A stretch of 64,000 nt of DNA. Source: Microbacterium algeriense. GTDB taxonomy: Bacteria; Actinomycetota; Actinomycetes; Actinomycetales; Microbacteriaceae. A model generated the notes under the pieces. That model did not search any database, was not told the origin of the DNA, and was given only the letters and a program-made list of their open reading frames with translations. Location: the NCBI RefSeq assembly GCF_008868005.1, contig NZ_WAAO01000002.1, forward strand, positions 434,001-498,000. Reading direction: 5' to 3'. Position 1 is the stretch's first letter. Each line of letters starts with the position of its first letter. The translations under genes were made by a program, and so were the position numbers. Below are positions 25,562-34,671 of this stretch, piece by piece.

Positions 25562-26602
25562 ATGACCGAGGAAATGCTGCCGGCAGCTCTGAGCGACGAG
25601 ATCAACCATGTGCTGGACGAGGCCGGCGTGTCCACCGACCGTCGGCTCGTGATGCGGATGCTGCGGACCGCGCTGCTCCTCGGGGAGGACGGCACCGACC
25701 GCCTCGATCTCAAGATCGCCTCCGCCGCTCTGGCCGAGATGCGCGATGCCTTCCGTCTGTTCGCGCCCTTCCGGGGTGTGCCCAAGGTGACCGTGTTCGG
25801 CTCCGCGCGCACCCGCCCCGACGACCCCCTCTTCCGGCAGGCACGCGACGTCGCCGCGGCGCTCGCGAGCGACGGCTGGATGGTCGTCACGGGTGCAGGG
25901 CCCGGGATCATGCAGGCGGCGGCCGAGGGCGCTGGCCCCGCGCTGTCGCTCGGCGTCTCGATCCGGCTGCCCTTCGAGGAGAAGGCGAACAGTCTCGTCG
26001 CGGGGAGCGATCAGGTCGTCGCGATGAAGTACTTCTTCACCCGCAAGCTCATGCTCATCAAGGAGTCGAGCGGCTTCATCTGCCTCCCCGGCGGGTTCGG
26101 CACCCTCGACGAGATGTTCGAGCTGCTCACCCTCCAGCAGACGGGCAAGGCCGAGCCGACGCCCATCGTGCTGCTCGACGAGAAGGGCGGATCGTTCTGG
26201 GAGGGGATGCGGCGGTTCGTCGACGAGCACCTCGCCCCGATGGGGGTGATCTCCCCGGGGGACTTCGATCGGGTGGTCATCACCGACTCCGTCGAGGCGG
26301 CGCGCGCCGAGATCACCGGTTTCTGGCGCAACTACGACTCGCTGCGCTGGGTCGGGGACACGCTGGTGCTGCGTCTCAAGGCCGAGCCGACGGATGAGGA
26401 GATCGAAGAGCTGAACACGGAGTTCGCAGCGATTCTCTCGACCGGCCGCATCGAGCGGACCGTGCCCCGGTCGCCCGAGGTCGCCGACGACGATCGCCTC
26501 GACCTGCCGCGCCTCGCCCTGCACCTGGATCAGCGCCAGGTCGGCAACCTCTTCCGCCTGATCGGCGCGATCAACGCCCTCTCCTCCGCACCGAAGGACT
26601 GA
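25562..26602 (+). CDS. LOG-family (TIGR00730-type) Rossmann-fold protein
   Basis: This 346-residue protein has the lysine decarboxylase-like/LOG fold of cytokinin phosphoribohydrolases, which release free base from nucleoside 5'-monophosphates. Signatures are 'GAGPGIMQAAAEGA' and 'CLPGGFGTLDEMFELLT' (the PGGxGTxxE motif). It is longer than stand-alone LOG proteins (about 200 residues). A helical N-terminal extension of about 70 residues and a C-terminal tail of about 90 residues place it with the larger nucleotide 5'-monophosphate nucleosidase (PpnN)-like group. The start ATG begins the conserved region. Confidence 0.8.
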   Translation: MTEEMLPAALSDEINHVLDEAGVSTDRRLVMRMLRTALLLGEDGTDRLDLKIASAALAEMRDAFRLFAPFRGVPKVTVFGSARTRPDDPLFRQARDVAAALASDGWMVVTGAGPGIMQAAAEGAGPALSLGVSIRLPFEEKANSLVAGSDQVVAMKYFFTRKLMLIKESSGFICLPGGFGTLDEMFELLTLQQTGKAEPTPIVLLDEKGGSFWEGMRRFVDEHLAPMGVISPGDFDRVVITDSVEAARAEITGFWRNYDSLRWVGDTLVLRLKAEPTDEEIEELNTEFAAILSTGRIERTVPRSPEVADDDRLDLPRLALHLDQRQVGNLFRLIGAINALSSAPKD

Positions 26603-26614
26603 CCCCGCGCCGGT

Positions 26615-26679
26615 TCAGGCGTTCCCGCCGGTTCAGGCGGTTTCTGCGTCCGCACGCCTGATGCGGCGCGTCAGCCTGC
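26615..26679. repeat. 65-bp symmetric TCAGGC element, copy B
   Basis: TCAGGCG boxes at 26615 and 26633, GCCTGA at 26656, and a degenerate last box AGCCTGC at 26673-26679. It lies 13 bases after the LOG-family stop and before the nusA promoter. Spacing is identical to the other copies. Confidence 0.75.
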
Positions 26680-26725
26680 GTGCGCGGGTGAGGCGGCGGC
26701 GTGGCAGTGCCGCCGGGACGCAGGG

Positions 26726-26731
26726 TATCGT
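26726..26731 (+). promoter_or_regulatory. Minus-10 box TATCGT upstream of nusA
   Basis: TATCGT about 56 bases before the nusA ATG predicts a leader of roughly 50 bases. This is the likely main promoter of nusA-ylxR-infB. Confidence 0.45.
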
Positions 26732-26787
26732 TGTACGGATGTCGCGCGTGCGAACAGGCGCGACGAGAGCTGAATAGGGAGGCCGTC

Positions 26788-27771
26788 ATGGACATCGAAC
26801 TGAGTCTGCTGCGAGGGATCGAGAAGGAGAAGGCGATCCCCTTCGACGAACTCGTCGCGATCATCGAGCAGGCGATCCTGACCGCGTACTCCAAGCACGT
26901 CTCCGCAGACGGCGCCACCCCTGAAGGCGTCCGGGTGCACCTCGATCGCAAGACCGGCCACGTCGCCGTGCTGCAGGTCGTCCGTGACGAGGAGGACGCG
27001 ATCATCGGCGAGGAGGACGCGACCCCGGACGACTTCGGACGCATCGCCGCCTTCGCCGCGAAGCAGGTCATCAGCCAGCGTCTGCGCGACATCGCGGACG
27101 ACGCCGTGCTGGGCGAGTTCAAGGGCAAAGAGGGCGACATCGTCGCCGGCGTGATCCAACAGGGTCCGAACCCGCGCATGATCCACGTGGATCTGGGCTC
27201 GGTCGAGGCGATCCTGCCCCCGGAGGAGCAGGTGCCCGGCGAGGAGTACGCGCACGGATCGCGTCTGCGCGTCTACGTCACGAGCGTGGCCAAGGGCCTC
27301 AAGGGTCCGCAGATCACCGTCTCGCGCACGCACCCCGGTCTCGTCCGCAAGCTCTTCGCCCTCGAGGTGCCGGAGATCGCCGCAGGGCTGGTCGAGATCG
27401 TCGCGCTGGCTCGCGAGGCGGGCCACCGCACCAAGATCGCGGTGAAGGCGAACGACCCGTCCATCAACGCCAAGGGCGCCTGCATCGGCGAGCTCGGCCG
27501 TCGCGTGCGCGCGGTGACCGAGGAACTCGCGGGGGAGAAGATCGACATCGTCGACTACGACGCCGATCTGCCGACCTTCGTGGCCCACGCCCTCTCGCCC
27601 GCCAAGGTGACGAGCGCGTTCGTGCTCGATGCCGGCACCAAGGCCGTGCGCGCCCTGGTGCCGGACTATCAGCTGTCGCTCGCCATCGGCAAGGAGGGCC
27701 AGAACGCCCGACTCGCCGCCAAGCTGACGGGCGCGAAGATCGACATCCAGCCCGACAGCGTCCTCGACTGA
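26788..27771 (+). CDS. nusA: Transcription termination/antitermination factor NusA
   Basis: This 327-residue elongation factor binds RNA polymerase and nascent RNA, affecting pausing, termination and rRNA antitermination. Order seen: N-terminal polymerase-binding domain from 'MDIELSLLRGIEKEKAIPF', an S1 domain (about 115-185, 'GDIVAGVIQQGPNPRMIHVDLG'), then two KH domains ending 'YQLSLAIGKEGQNARLAAKL'. No acidic C-terminal repeats, as usual for actinobacteria. ATG 26788 was chosen for its AGGGAGG site at 26776-26782, over an upstream in-frame start. rimP, the usual neighbour upstream, is not here. Confidence 0.95.
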   Translation: MDIELSLLRGIEKEKAIPFDELVAIIEQAILTAYSKHVSADGATPEGVRVHLDRKTGHVAVLQVVRDEEDAIIGEEDATPDDFGRIAAFAAKQVISQRLRDIADDAVLGEFKGKEGDIVAGVIQQGPNPRMIHVDLGSVEAILPPEEQVPGEEYAHGSRLRVYVTSVAKGLKGPQITVSRTHPGLVRKLFALEVPEIAAGLVEIVALAREAGHRTKIAVKANDPSINAKGACIGELGRRVRAVTEELAGEKIDIVDYDADLPTFVAHALSPAKVTSAFVLDAGTKAVRALVPDYQLSLAIGKEGQNARLAAKLTGAKIDIQPDSVLD

Positions 27772-27833
27772 CCGGGCTCCGGCCTCCCGCCACGCCCGTC
27801 CGCGGACGAGGCGGGGTGAAACGCAGGTGTAAG

Positions 27834-28088
27834 ATGGAACCCGTACGAACGTGCGTCGGTTGCCGCACGCGTGCTCCCCGCTCCACTCTGCTCAGGGTGG
27901 TTGCCCAGAACGACACCCTCATCCCCGATGAGCGTGCTGTCCTGCCGGGGCGCGGCGCGTGGGTGCATCCGACACCCGAATGCATGGAGGCCGCTCTGCG
28001 GCGACGGGCTTTCGGACGAGCACTGCGTGTGACCACTCAGCTGGACACACGGACCTTCGAACAGCACCCACCAAGAAACAAAGGCTGA
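27834..28088 (+). CDS. YlxR-family (DUF448) RNA-binding protein
   Basis: This 84-residue basic protein matches YlxR, a small nucleic acid-binding protein encoded between nusA and infB in many bacteria. Seen: 'EPVRTCVGCRTRAPRSTLLRVV' at the start, 'LPGRGAWVHP' and 'CMEAALRRRAFGRAL'. In some bacteria it modulates RNase P or transcription; its role here is unknown. ATG 27834 starts the conserved sequence; GTG 27816 in the same frame would add six residues. A TAAGAT at 27830-27835 overlaps the ATG and is probably not used for this start. Confidence 0.88.
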   Translation: MEPVRTCVGCRTRAPRSTLLRVVAQNDTLIPDERAVLPGRGAWVHPTPECMEAALRRRAFGRALRVTTQLDTRTFEQHPPRNKG

Positions 28089-28149
28089 ACAGCTATGGAA
28101 ACAAAGTGAACGGCTCGAAATGAGACCCGTCCGCGACTAGTGGTCTGCC

Positions 28150-28180
28150 CTGTCTGGGTGGACCGACTCAGACAGGAGAA
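28150..28180 (+). promoter_or_regulatory. Hairpin overlapping the infB ribosome site
   Basis: CTGTCTG (28150-28156) and CAGACAG (28169-28175) form a perfect 7-bp stem with a 12-base loop. The 3' arm overlaps the first two bases of the AGGAGAA Shine-Dalgarno sequence (28174-28180) that serves GTG 28183. The stem could limit initiation on infB mRNA. Confidence 0.55.
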
Positions 28181-28182
28181 TT

Positions 28183-30933
28183 GTGGCTGGTAAACCACGC
28201 GTACATGAGATCGCCGCCGAACTCGGCGTCGACAGCAAGGTCGCTCTTGCGAAGCTGAAGGAACTCGGCGAGTTCGTGAAGAGCCCGTCCTCGACCATCG
28301 AGCCGCCGGTGGCGCGCAAGCTGCGTGCGGCGATCGAGGCCGACGGTTCGCTCAAGGGTTCGGCGGAGTCCGCTCCCGCCGGCAAGCCCGCTGCGGCGAA
28401 GCCCGCACCGAAGCCCGGCGCGAAGCCTGCGCCGACCCCTGGCCCCAAGCCCGGACCGAAGCCCGCCCCGGAGGCGGCTGCTCCGGCAGCACCGGCGCCT
28501 GCCGCTCCCGCTCCCGCGGCACCGGCTCCCTCCGCGCAGGCCCCGGCGGCTCCGGCTCCCGGTGCCCCGAAGCCCGCAGAAGGCGGCGCACCGACGCCCG
28601 GCGCCCCCCGCCCCGGGAACAACCCGTTCTCCTCGGCACAGGGTATGGGCCAGCGCCCGGCCGGCCCCCGTCCGGGTAACAACCCCTTCGCCTCGGCGCA
28701 GGGCATGGGCCAGCGCCCGACGCCCGGCAACATCCCGCGTCCGCAGGCTCCTCGTCCCGGCGCCCCGCGTCCGGGTGCGCCTCGTCCCGGCTCGCCTCGT
28801 CCCGGAGCGCCTCGTGGCGGTCAGGGCGGTCGTCCCGGTGCTCCGTTCCAGCAGCGTCCCGGCGGCCCCGGTCGTCCCGGCGGTGCCGGTGGACCCGGTG
28901 CCGGTGGACCCGGTGCTCGTCCTGGCGGCGGCTTCGCCGGTCGCCCCGGCGGTGGCGGCGGCCGTGGTCGTGGTCCCGGCGGTGGTACCGCTGGTGCCTT
29001 CGGCAAGGGCGGCGGCAAGAGCAAGCAGCGCAAGTCGCGGCGGGCGAAGCGGCAAGAGTTCGAGATGCGGAGTGCTCCGGTCGTCGGTGGCGTCAACGTC
29101 ACCCGCGGCAACGGAGAGATCATCCGCATGCGTCGCGGCGCATCCATCGCGGACTTCGCCGACAAGATCGAGACGCTGACCGGTTACACGGTCCAGCCCG
29201 GAACCCTCGTGACGATCCTCTTCAACCTCGGCGAGATGGCCACGGCCACCGAGTCGCTGGACGAGGCGACGTTCGAGGTCCTCGGCGAGGAGCTCGGCTA
29301 CAAGATCCAGATGGTCTCTCCCGAGGATGAGGACAAGGAGCTCCTCGAGGGCTTCGGTCTCGACCTGGAGAAGGAGCTGGAGGAGGAGAGCGAGGACGAC
29401 CTCGAGATCCGTCCTCCGGTGGTCACCGTCATGGGTCACGTCGACCACGGTAAGACGCGACTGCTCGACGCGATCCGTCAGACCAACGTCATCGAGGGCG
29501 AAGCCGGCGGCATCACCCAGCACATCGGTGCGTACCAGGTGTGGACCGAGCACGAGGGCATCGAGCGAGCGATCACGTTCATCGACACCCCCGGTCACGA
29601 GGCCTTCACCGCCATGCGTGCCCGTGGAGCGCAGGTCACCGACCTCGCGATCCTCGTGGTCGCGGCCGACGACGGCATCATGCCGCAGACGGTCGAGGCG
29701 CTGAACCACGCCCAGGCGGCGAACGTGCCGATCGTGGTCGCGGTGAACAAGGTCGACAAGCCCGACGCCAATCCGTCGAAGGTCCGTCAGCAGCTCACCG
29801 AGTACGGTCTGGTCGCTGAGGAGTTCGGTGGCGACGTGATGTTCGTCGACGTCTCCGCTCGCGCCGGCACGGGTATCCAGGAGCTCCTGGACGCCGTGCT
29901 GCTCACCGCGGACGCCGGCCTCGATCTGACCGCGAACCCGAACAAGGCCGCTCGCGGTGTCGCCATCGAGGCGAAGCTCGACAAGGGTCGTGGTTCGGTC
30001 GCAACGGTGCTCATCCAGTCCGGAACGCTCCGGGTCGGAGACGCGATCGTCGCGGGTACGGCGTACGGCCGTGTGCGTGCGATGGCGGACGAGAACGGCG
30101 AGCAGGTCCTCGAGGCCTACCCGTCGCGTCCGGTCCAGGTGCAGGGTCTGAACTCCGTGCCCCGCGCAGGCGACGTCTTCATCGTCACCGAGGAAGACCG
30201 CATGGCCCGCCAGATCGCCGAGAAGCGTGAAGCGGTCGAGCGCAACGCCCAGCTGGCCAAGGCCCGCAAGCGCATCTCGCTCGAGGACTTCACCCGTGCT
30301 CTCGAAGAGGGCAAGGTCGAGTCGCTCAACCTCATCATCAAGGGTGACGTCTCCGGTGCCGTCGAGGCGCTCGAGGAGTCGCTGCTCAAGATCGAGGTCG
30401 ACGACTCGGTGCAGCTGCGCATCATCCACCGCGGTGTCGGTGCGATCACCGAGTCCGACGTGAACCTGGCGACGATCGACAACGCGATCATCGTGGGCTT
30501 CAACGTCCGTCCTGACACGAAGGCGCGCGAGCGTGCCGCTCGTGAGGGCGTGGACATCCGCTTCTACTCCGTCATCTACAACGCGATCGACGAGATCGAG
30601 AGCTCGCTCAAGGGCATGCTCAAGCCGGAGTACGAAGAGGTCCAGTCGGGCGTCGCCGAGATCCGCGAGGTGTTCCGCTCCTCGAAGTTCGGCAACATCG
30701 CCGGTGTCATCGTGCGGTCGGGAACGATCACGCGCAACGCCAAGGCCCGCGTCATCCGCGACGGCGTCGTCATCGCCGATGGTCTCGCCATCGAGTCGCT
30801 GCGTCGCTTCAAGGACGACGTCACGGAGGTCCGTACGGACTACGAGGCCGGTATCGGACTCGGCAAGTACAACGACATCCAGATCGGCGACGAGATCGAG
30901 ACGACCGAGCTCGTCGAGAAGCCGCGCGGCTGA
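28183..30933 (+). CDS. infB: Translation initiation factor IF-2
   Basis: This 916-residue GTPase places initiator tRNA on the 30S subunit. An N-terminal IF2_N helical domain ('[22 protein letters not shown]') is followed by a long Pro/Ala/Gly/Arg-rich linker (about 62-285) typical of high-GC actinobacteria. Then come a second N-domain, the G domain with GHVDHGKT (418-425), 'DTPGHEAF' and 'NKVDKPDAN', and domains II to IV. The GTG start follows AGGAGAA, which is partly held in a hairpin. It is cotranscribed with nusA and ylxR; a strong hairpin separates it from rbfA. Confidence 0.97.
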   Translation: MAGKPRVHEIAAELGVDSKVALAKLKELGEFVKSPSSTIEPPVARKLRAAIEADGSLKGSAESAPAGKPAAAKPAPKPGAKPAPTPGPKPGPKPAPEAAAPAAPAPAAPAPAAPAPSAQAPAAPAPGAPKPAEGGAPTPGAPRPGNNPFSSAQGMGQRPAGPRPGNNPFASAQGMGQRPTPGNIPRPQAPRPGAPRPGAPRPGSPRPGAPRGGQGGRPGAPFQQRPGGPGRPGGAGGPGAGGPGARPGGGFAGRPGGGGGRGRGPGGGTAGAFGKGGGKSKQRKSRRAKRQEFEMRSAPVVGGVNVTRGNGEIIRMRRGASIADFADKIETLTGYTVQPGTLVTILFNLGEMATATESLDEATFEVLGEELGYKIQMVSPEDEDKELLEGFGLDLEKELEEESEDDLEIRPPVVTVMGHVDHGKTRLLDAIRQTNVIEGEAGGITQHIGAYQVWTEHEGIERAITFIDTPGHEAFTAMRARGAQVTDLAILVVAADDGIMPQTVEALNHAQAANVPIVVAVNKVDKPDANPSKVRQQLTEYGLVAEEFGGDVMFVDVSARAGTGIQELLDAVLLTADAGLDLTANPNKAARGVAIEAKLDKGRGSVATVLIQSGTLRVGDAIVAGTAYGRVRAMADENGEQVLEAYPSRPVQVQGLNSVPRAGDVFIVTEEDRMARQIAEKREAVERNAQLAKARKRISLEDFTRALEEGKVESLNLIIKGDVSGAVEALEESLLKIEVDDSVQLRIIHRGVGAITESDVNLATIDNAIIVGFNVRPDTKARERAAREGVDIRFYSVIYNAIDEIESSLKGMLKPEYEEVQSGVAEIREVFRSSKFGNIAGVIVRSGTITRNAKARVIRDGVVIADGLAIESLRRFKDDVTEVRTDYEAGIGLGKYNDIQIGDEIETTELVEKPRG

Positions 30934-30946
30934 TCTATTCGAATCA

Positions 30947-30995
30947 CCCCTCGGGCGTCCTCTGCTCCGGTCCGGAGCGGGGGACGCCCTGAGGG
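30947..30995 (+). terminator. Strong hairpin between infB and rbfA
   Basis: Outer arms around CCTCGGGCGTCC and GGGACGCCCTGAGG, plus an inner GCTCCG/CGGAGC stem, fold nearly all of 30947-30995. It lies 14 bases after the infB stop and would end or attenuate transcription before rbfA. Confidence 0.7.
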
Positions 30996-31016
30996 TTCCT
31001 GGACAGGGAGAGAAAA

Positions 31017-31442
31017 ATGGCAGGCGAACGACAGGCTCGGCTTGCGGACCGTATCCGCGTGATCCTCGCGGAGCGGCTCGAGAAGGGGCTCCGCGACCCG
31101 CGGCTCGGGTTCGTCACGATCACCGACGTGCGCGTGAGCGGAGATCTCCAGCATGCGTCCGTGTTCTACACGGTCCTCGGCACGGAGGAGGAGCGGATCG
31201 CCAGCGGCGCCGCGCTCACCTCGGCGACCGGGATGCTGCGTAGCGAGGTCGGGCGTCAGCTCAGCACGCGACTGGTCCCGACGCTCGAGTTCATCCCCGA
31301 CGCGCTCCCGGAGAACGCGGACCACATCGGCGCGCTTCTGCGCCAGGCGCAGGAGCGGGACGCCGAGGTGGCCAAGCTCGCCTCCTCGGCCTCGCACGCG
31401 GGCGACGCGGATCCGTACCGCGCCGAGGACGACTCGGAGTGA
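31017..31442 (+). CDS. rbfA: Ribosome-binding factor A
   Basis: This 141-residue KH-like protein binds the 30S subunit and matures the 16S rRNA 5' end. Seen: 'RLADRIRVILAERLEKGLRDPRLGFVTITDVRVSGDLQHA' across the first half, 'LRSEVGRQLSTRLVPTLEF' and 'ADHIGALL'. The C-terminal tail is acidic. ATG 31017 follows GGGAGAG. Position after infB is conserved in bacteria. Confidence 0.95.
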   Translation: MAGERQARLADRIRVILAERLEKGLRDPRLGFVTITDVRVSGDLQHASVFYTVLGTEEERIASGAALTSATGMLRSEVGRQLSTRLVPTLEFIPDALPENADHIGALLRQAQERDAEVAKLASSASHAGDADPYRAEDDSE

Positions 31443-31453
31443 TCCGCTTTTGA

Positions 31454-31459
31454 TACGCT
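31454..31459 (+). promoter_or_regulatory. Minus-10 box TACGCT of the LuxR-type gene
   Basis: TACGCT just after the rbfA stop predicts a start near 31466, well upstream of the first canonical start codon at 31605. Confidence 0.4.
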
Positions 31460-31604
31460 CGGCCTCGCGGGATCGCCTCCCGCGAAGCTGAGGGGGATCG
31501 GCATCGACGGTACGACTGCGTCGCGGGCGTCTTTCGTCGCGCCCGCAGCGGTCGGGCTGCTCCTCGACGAACTCCTCGACCGGGGTCTGGGCTGCGCCCC
31601 GCAC

Positions 31605-33674
31605 GTGCTGGCAGGGCTTGCCGCACGACTCGACGGGGACGGCACCACGATCATCGAGGTCGTCACGCAGTTGACGTCCGAGCAGAGGCACGGTCTGCGG
31701 CCCCTTCCGGTCCCGCTCCCGCTCGTGCCGGCCATCGCCGAGCGATTCCACGGGACCGAGCTCGATGCCCGGGACCGCCGGCTCCTGCTGGCCGTCGCGG
31801 TGGGTCTCGACGACGCCCTCGATCCGCTGCTCGTGTTCGACGGGCGGACGGCAGCGGATCTCGCCGCCGACCCCGTCGGAGAGCACCTCACGATCCACGC
31901 CGGTCGTGTGCGCCTGGTCGATGCGCGGTTGGGGATCTGGGTGGCGGCGACCACCGGCACGGCGGAGACAGCAGCGGTGCACGCCAGATTGAGCGAGATC
32001 TTCCGGCGCTGCGGCGATGCCGTGGGCGCCGACTGGCACCGAGCGGGGGCCGCGCTCGAGAGGGCTCCGGAGGCCGCGCCCGACCTCGCACTCCTCGCCA
32101 GTCAGCTGGCCCGGGCAGGGCACCCGGAGCGGGCGCTGCTTCTCGCGCGGGAGGCCGAGCAGCACGCGATCGGTGAGGATCGGGAGGGCGTCGAGCTGGT
32201 CGCCGGAAGGTCGGCGCTCGACGCGGGACTCGCCGTCGAGGCCGTCGAGCGATTGAGCCGCCTGTTCCCGCATGCCGCCGAGAGTCGTCGTCTCGAGGCC
32301 CTCGGCGACCTCATCGTCGCTCAGACATTCGTGCACGGCGCCGTGCCGGAGCTCGATCCCGGCGCGCTGCGCCCGACCACGGACGCCCTCGGCGACTGGC
32401 GTCACTGGACCAGGGCTGCGGCCATCGGCGCGGTGCTGTGCGCTGAACGGGGAGACCGGCGCGGAATGCGCGGCTGGCTCGACGCGCTGCGCGAGGGCGC
32501 GGCGAGGACCGGCGCAGATCAGGAGCTGCGTGACGCGGTCGTCGCGTTGAGCTGGCTCCTCGTCGGAGAGCCGGAGGCGCTGGGGCGCGCGGATCGGCGG
32601 GTGTCCGACGGGGGTCTGCTCCGGATCCTGGACGCCGCCGTGACCGGCGACATCGACGTGGCGCTGCGACTGCTGGCGGGCGACGAGGGGATGGCGTCCG
32701 GTACGCGGTCCTCGTTCGTGCCGGGTTACCGGCACAGCCCGATCGTCCGTGCCTGTCAGGCCGTCGTGGAGGTGCTGCTGCTCGTCTGGCGCGGCGACAT
32801 CGGCCGCGCACGCGACCGGCTGATCCAGTCGTCGCTCTCCCTGCCGGTCGCGCTCCCGCTGGCCGGACTCGGTGTTGTGCTCGCACGACGGCTCGATCTG
32901 GCGGTCCTCGGCGAACTCGGCCCGTACGCTCGCGCGCTGACCGAACTCTCGTCGGTCGGGACCGACGGCCTCGTCGATCACGGCATCCGATCATTCCTGT
33001 CCGGTGACTTCGATGAAGCCTCCGCGGCGATCCGCTTGTGGACCGAACTCGGGTCGCCGGCGACGGCGATCGCCGTTCCCGGTCTGGACGAGCTCGCCGC
33101 GGCGTCCGGGCAACCGTCGGCACGGACGTCGATCGCGCCGCCGGACGTCGCGCTCGCGCGGTGTCTGCGGGCCCGCGTCGCCCTCGTCGCCGAAGGACGC
33201 TGGCGTTCCGAGTACGAAGAGGTCAGCGAGACGGCGCGGAGTCTGCGGTCTCCGTTCGCGCGAGCACGCGTGGAGACGATGCTGGGCACCCGGCAGGCGA
33301 TACGCCAGGAGCATGCCTCCGCCAGGGTGCACCTGCAGTACGCGGAGCGCCTCTTCGAACTGTCCGGCGCCACGGCCTGGGCGCGGGCCGTCCGGGATCG
33401 TCTCGATCGCCTCGACGCGAGAGAGGGGAGCATCGTGCCCTCGGTCGACCCGCTCATGGCCTGCCGCCGCGCCTGGTCGCTGCGCCTCACCGCGCGCGAG
33501 GTGGAGGTCGCGATGCGCGCGGTGCACGGTGCCGCCAACCGCGACATCGCCGCCGCGCTGAACGTGTCCGTGCGCACGGTCGAGGTGCATCTCGGGCGGG
33601 TGTTCGCGAAGCTCGATGTCCGCAGCAGGGTCGAGCTCACGGTGCTGGCGCACCGCTTCGAGCAGCACCTGTGA
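31605..33674 (+). CDS. LuxR-family regulator lacking the ATPase half
   Basis: This 689-residue protein has a C-terminal LuxR/GerE helix-turn-helix ('LTAREVEVAMRAVHGAANRDIAAAL' then 'VRTVEVHLGRVFAKLDV'). The long alpha-helical body resembles the regions that follow the AAA domain in large ATP-binding LuxR regulators; 'LTSEQRHGLRPLPVPLPL' matches the post-ATPase block. No Walker A is seen. GTG 31605 is the first canonical start, but it has no ribosome site. The same frame stays open with strong coding bias back to the rbfA stop, and GAGGGGG at 31490-31496 precedes non-canonical ATC codons, so the true start may lie near 31500. The target genes are unknown. Confidence 0.72.
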   Translation: MLAGLAARLDGDGTTIIEVVTQLTSEQRHGLRPLPVPLPLVPAIAERFHGTELDARDRRLLLAVAVGLDDALDPLLVFDGRTAADLAADPVGEHLTIHAGRVRLVDARLGIWVAATTGTAETAAVHARLSEIFRRCGDAVGADWHRAGAALERAPEAAPDLALLASQLARAGHPERALLLAREAEQHAIGEDREGVELVAGRSALDAGLAVEAVERLSRLFPHAAESRRLEALGDLIVAQTFVHGAVPELDPGALRPTTDALGDWRHWTRAAAIGAVLCAERGDRRGMRGWLDALREGAARTGADQELRDAVVALSWLLVGEPEALGRADRRVSDGGLLRILDAAVTGDIDVALRLLAGDEGMASGTRSSFVPGYRHSPIVRACQAVVEVLLLVWRGDIGRARDRLIQSSLSLPVALPLAGLGVVLARRLDLAVLGELGPYARALTELSSVGTDGLVDHGIRSFLSGDFDEASAAIRLWTELGSPATAIAVPGLDELAAASGQPSARTSIAPPDVALARCLRARVALVAEGRWRSEYEEVSETARSLRSPFARARVETMLGTRQAIRQEHASARVHLQYAERLFELSGATAWARAVRDRLDRLDAREGSIVPSVDPLMACRRAWSLRLTAREVEVAMRAVHGAANRDIAAALNVSVRTVEVHLGRVFAKLDVRSRVELTVLAHRFEQHL

Positions 33675-33678
33675 GTGG

Positions 33679-34575
33679 TCAGCGAGGCAGAGAGAGCCAC
33701 TCGCCGTCGGCCTCCGCGAGACCATCCGCGATGAGGGAGTCGATCGCCCGGTCGCGCTGACGCGGGTCCGGCCAATCCGGCAGCACGGCGTGCAGGGCCG
33801 CAGCCTCGGGGGAGAGCTCCCGCAGAAGGCGCAGGACGGCTCCGCGTGCCTGACGGTCCGACCCCTCATACGTGGCTTGACGCCGCCGCTCGTCCCGGCT
33901 CTCCGGTCGTCCTGCCGCCAGCCAGGCGCACGAACCGGCGAGCGGACACAGCTCGCAGCGAGGAGCCCGCGACGTGCATACGGTCGCGCCGAGCTCCATC
34001 GCCGCGGCGTTGAACACGGCGGACTCCGCCACCGAGGTCGGGAGCAGCGACGCCATGAGCTCGAGATCGCGTCGAGAGGGGGGACCGGGCTGCGCCTGAC
34101 CGCCGATGGCCCGCGCGAGCACCCGCCGCGTGTTCGTGTCGACGACCGGATGGCGGTCGCCGTACGCGAACACCGCGACGGCACGAGCGGTGTAGTCGCC
34201 GATGCCGGAGAGGGCGAGCAGTGCCTCCACGTCACGGGGGACCGTTCCGCCGTGACGCTCGGTGATCTCGACGGCGGCACGGTGCAGCCAGAGCGCCCGA
34301 CGCGGGTAGCCGAGGTTCGCCCACTGCCGCACCACGTCGGCGGTGGTCGCCGCGGCCATCGACGCCGGAGTCGGCCAGCGCGAGAGCCAGGCCTCGAGAT
34401 GGGGGATGACGCGTGTCACCGGAGTCTGCTGCAGCATGAACTCGCTCACGAGCACGCCCCAGGCGCCGAACTCGTCGTGGAACCCGGGCCGTCGCCAGGG
34501 CAGATCCCTGGCCGACGCCCGGTACCACTCCGACAGAGGTGTCGTCACGTCGCGAGCGGCCTGCGGTCCGGGCAT
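33679..34575 (-). CDS. mutY: A/G-specific adenine DNA glycosylase MutY
   Basis: This 298-residue base-excision repair enzyme removes adenine mispaired with 8-oxoguanine. Seen: 'PWRRPGFHDEFGAWGVLVSEFMLQQT' with catalytic Glu, helix-hairpin-helix 'LSGIGDYTARAVAVFAYG', catalytic Asp in 'VVDTNTRRVLAR', and the [4Fe-4S] ligands C-x6-C-x2-C-x5-C in 'CTSRAPRCELCPLAGSC'. The C-terminal 8-oxoG recognition domain is short compared with E. coli MutY (350 residues). The start is set by TAGGCT six bases upstream. Its stop faces the LuxR stop four bases away. Confidence 0.92.
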   Translation of the reverse strand: MPGPQAARDVTTPLSEWYRASARDLPWRRPGFHDEFGAWGVLVSEFMLQQTPVTRVIPHLEAWLSRWPTPASMAAATTADVVRQWANLGYPRRALWLHRAAVEITERHGGTVPRDVEALLALSGIGDYTARAVAVFAYGDRHPVVDTNTRRVLARAIGGQAQPGPPSRRDLELMASLLPTSVAESAVFNAAAMELGATVCTSRAPRCELCPLAGSCAWLAAGRPESRDERRRQATYEGSDRQARGAVLRLLRELSPEAAALHAVLPDWPDPRQRDRAIDSLIADGLAEADGEWLSLPR

Positions 34576-34581
34576 CCTTCC

Positions 34582-34587
34582 AGCCTA
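34582..34587 (-). promoter_or_regulatory. Leaderless promoter TAGGCT for mutY
   Basis: TAGGCT on the minus strand, six bases (GGAAGG), then ATG 34575. Confidence 0.6.
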
Positions 34588-34659
34588 CGGGAGCGGTCGC
34601 CGCGCCTCCGCCCGCGCCGAACGCCCCGGCGCAGGAACAGGGGAGCCTCCGGCCCTCGG

Positions 34660-34665
34660 TAGGCT
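34660..34665 (+). promoter_or_regulatory. Leaderless promoter TAGGCT for truB
   Basis: TAGGCT, six bases (GGAGGA), then ATG 34672. The spacer could also act as a ribosome site on a longer transcript. Confidence 0.6.
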
Positions 34666-34671
34666 GGAGGA

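Noticed and set aside
28168..30429. Long antisense frame opposite infB
   Set aside because: infB is unambiguous; the reverse frame is repetitive because of the Pro/Gly/Ala linker.
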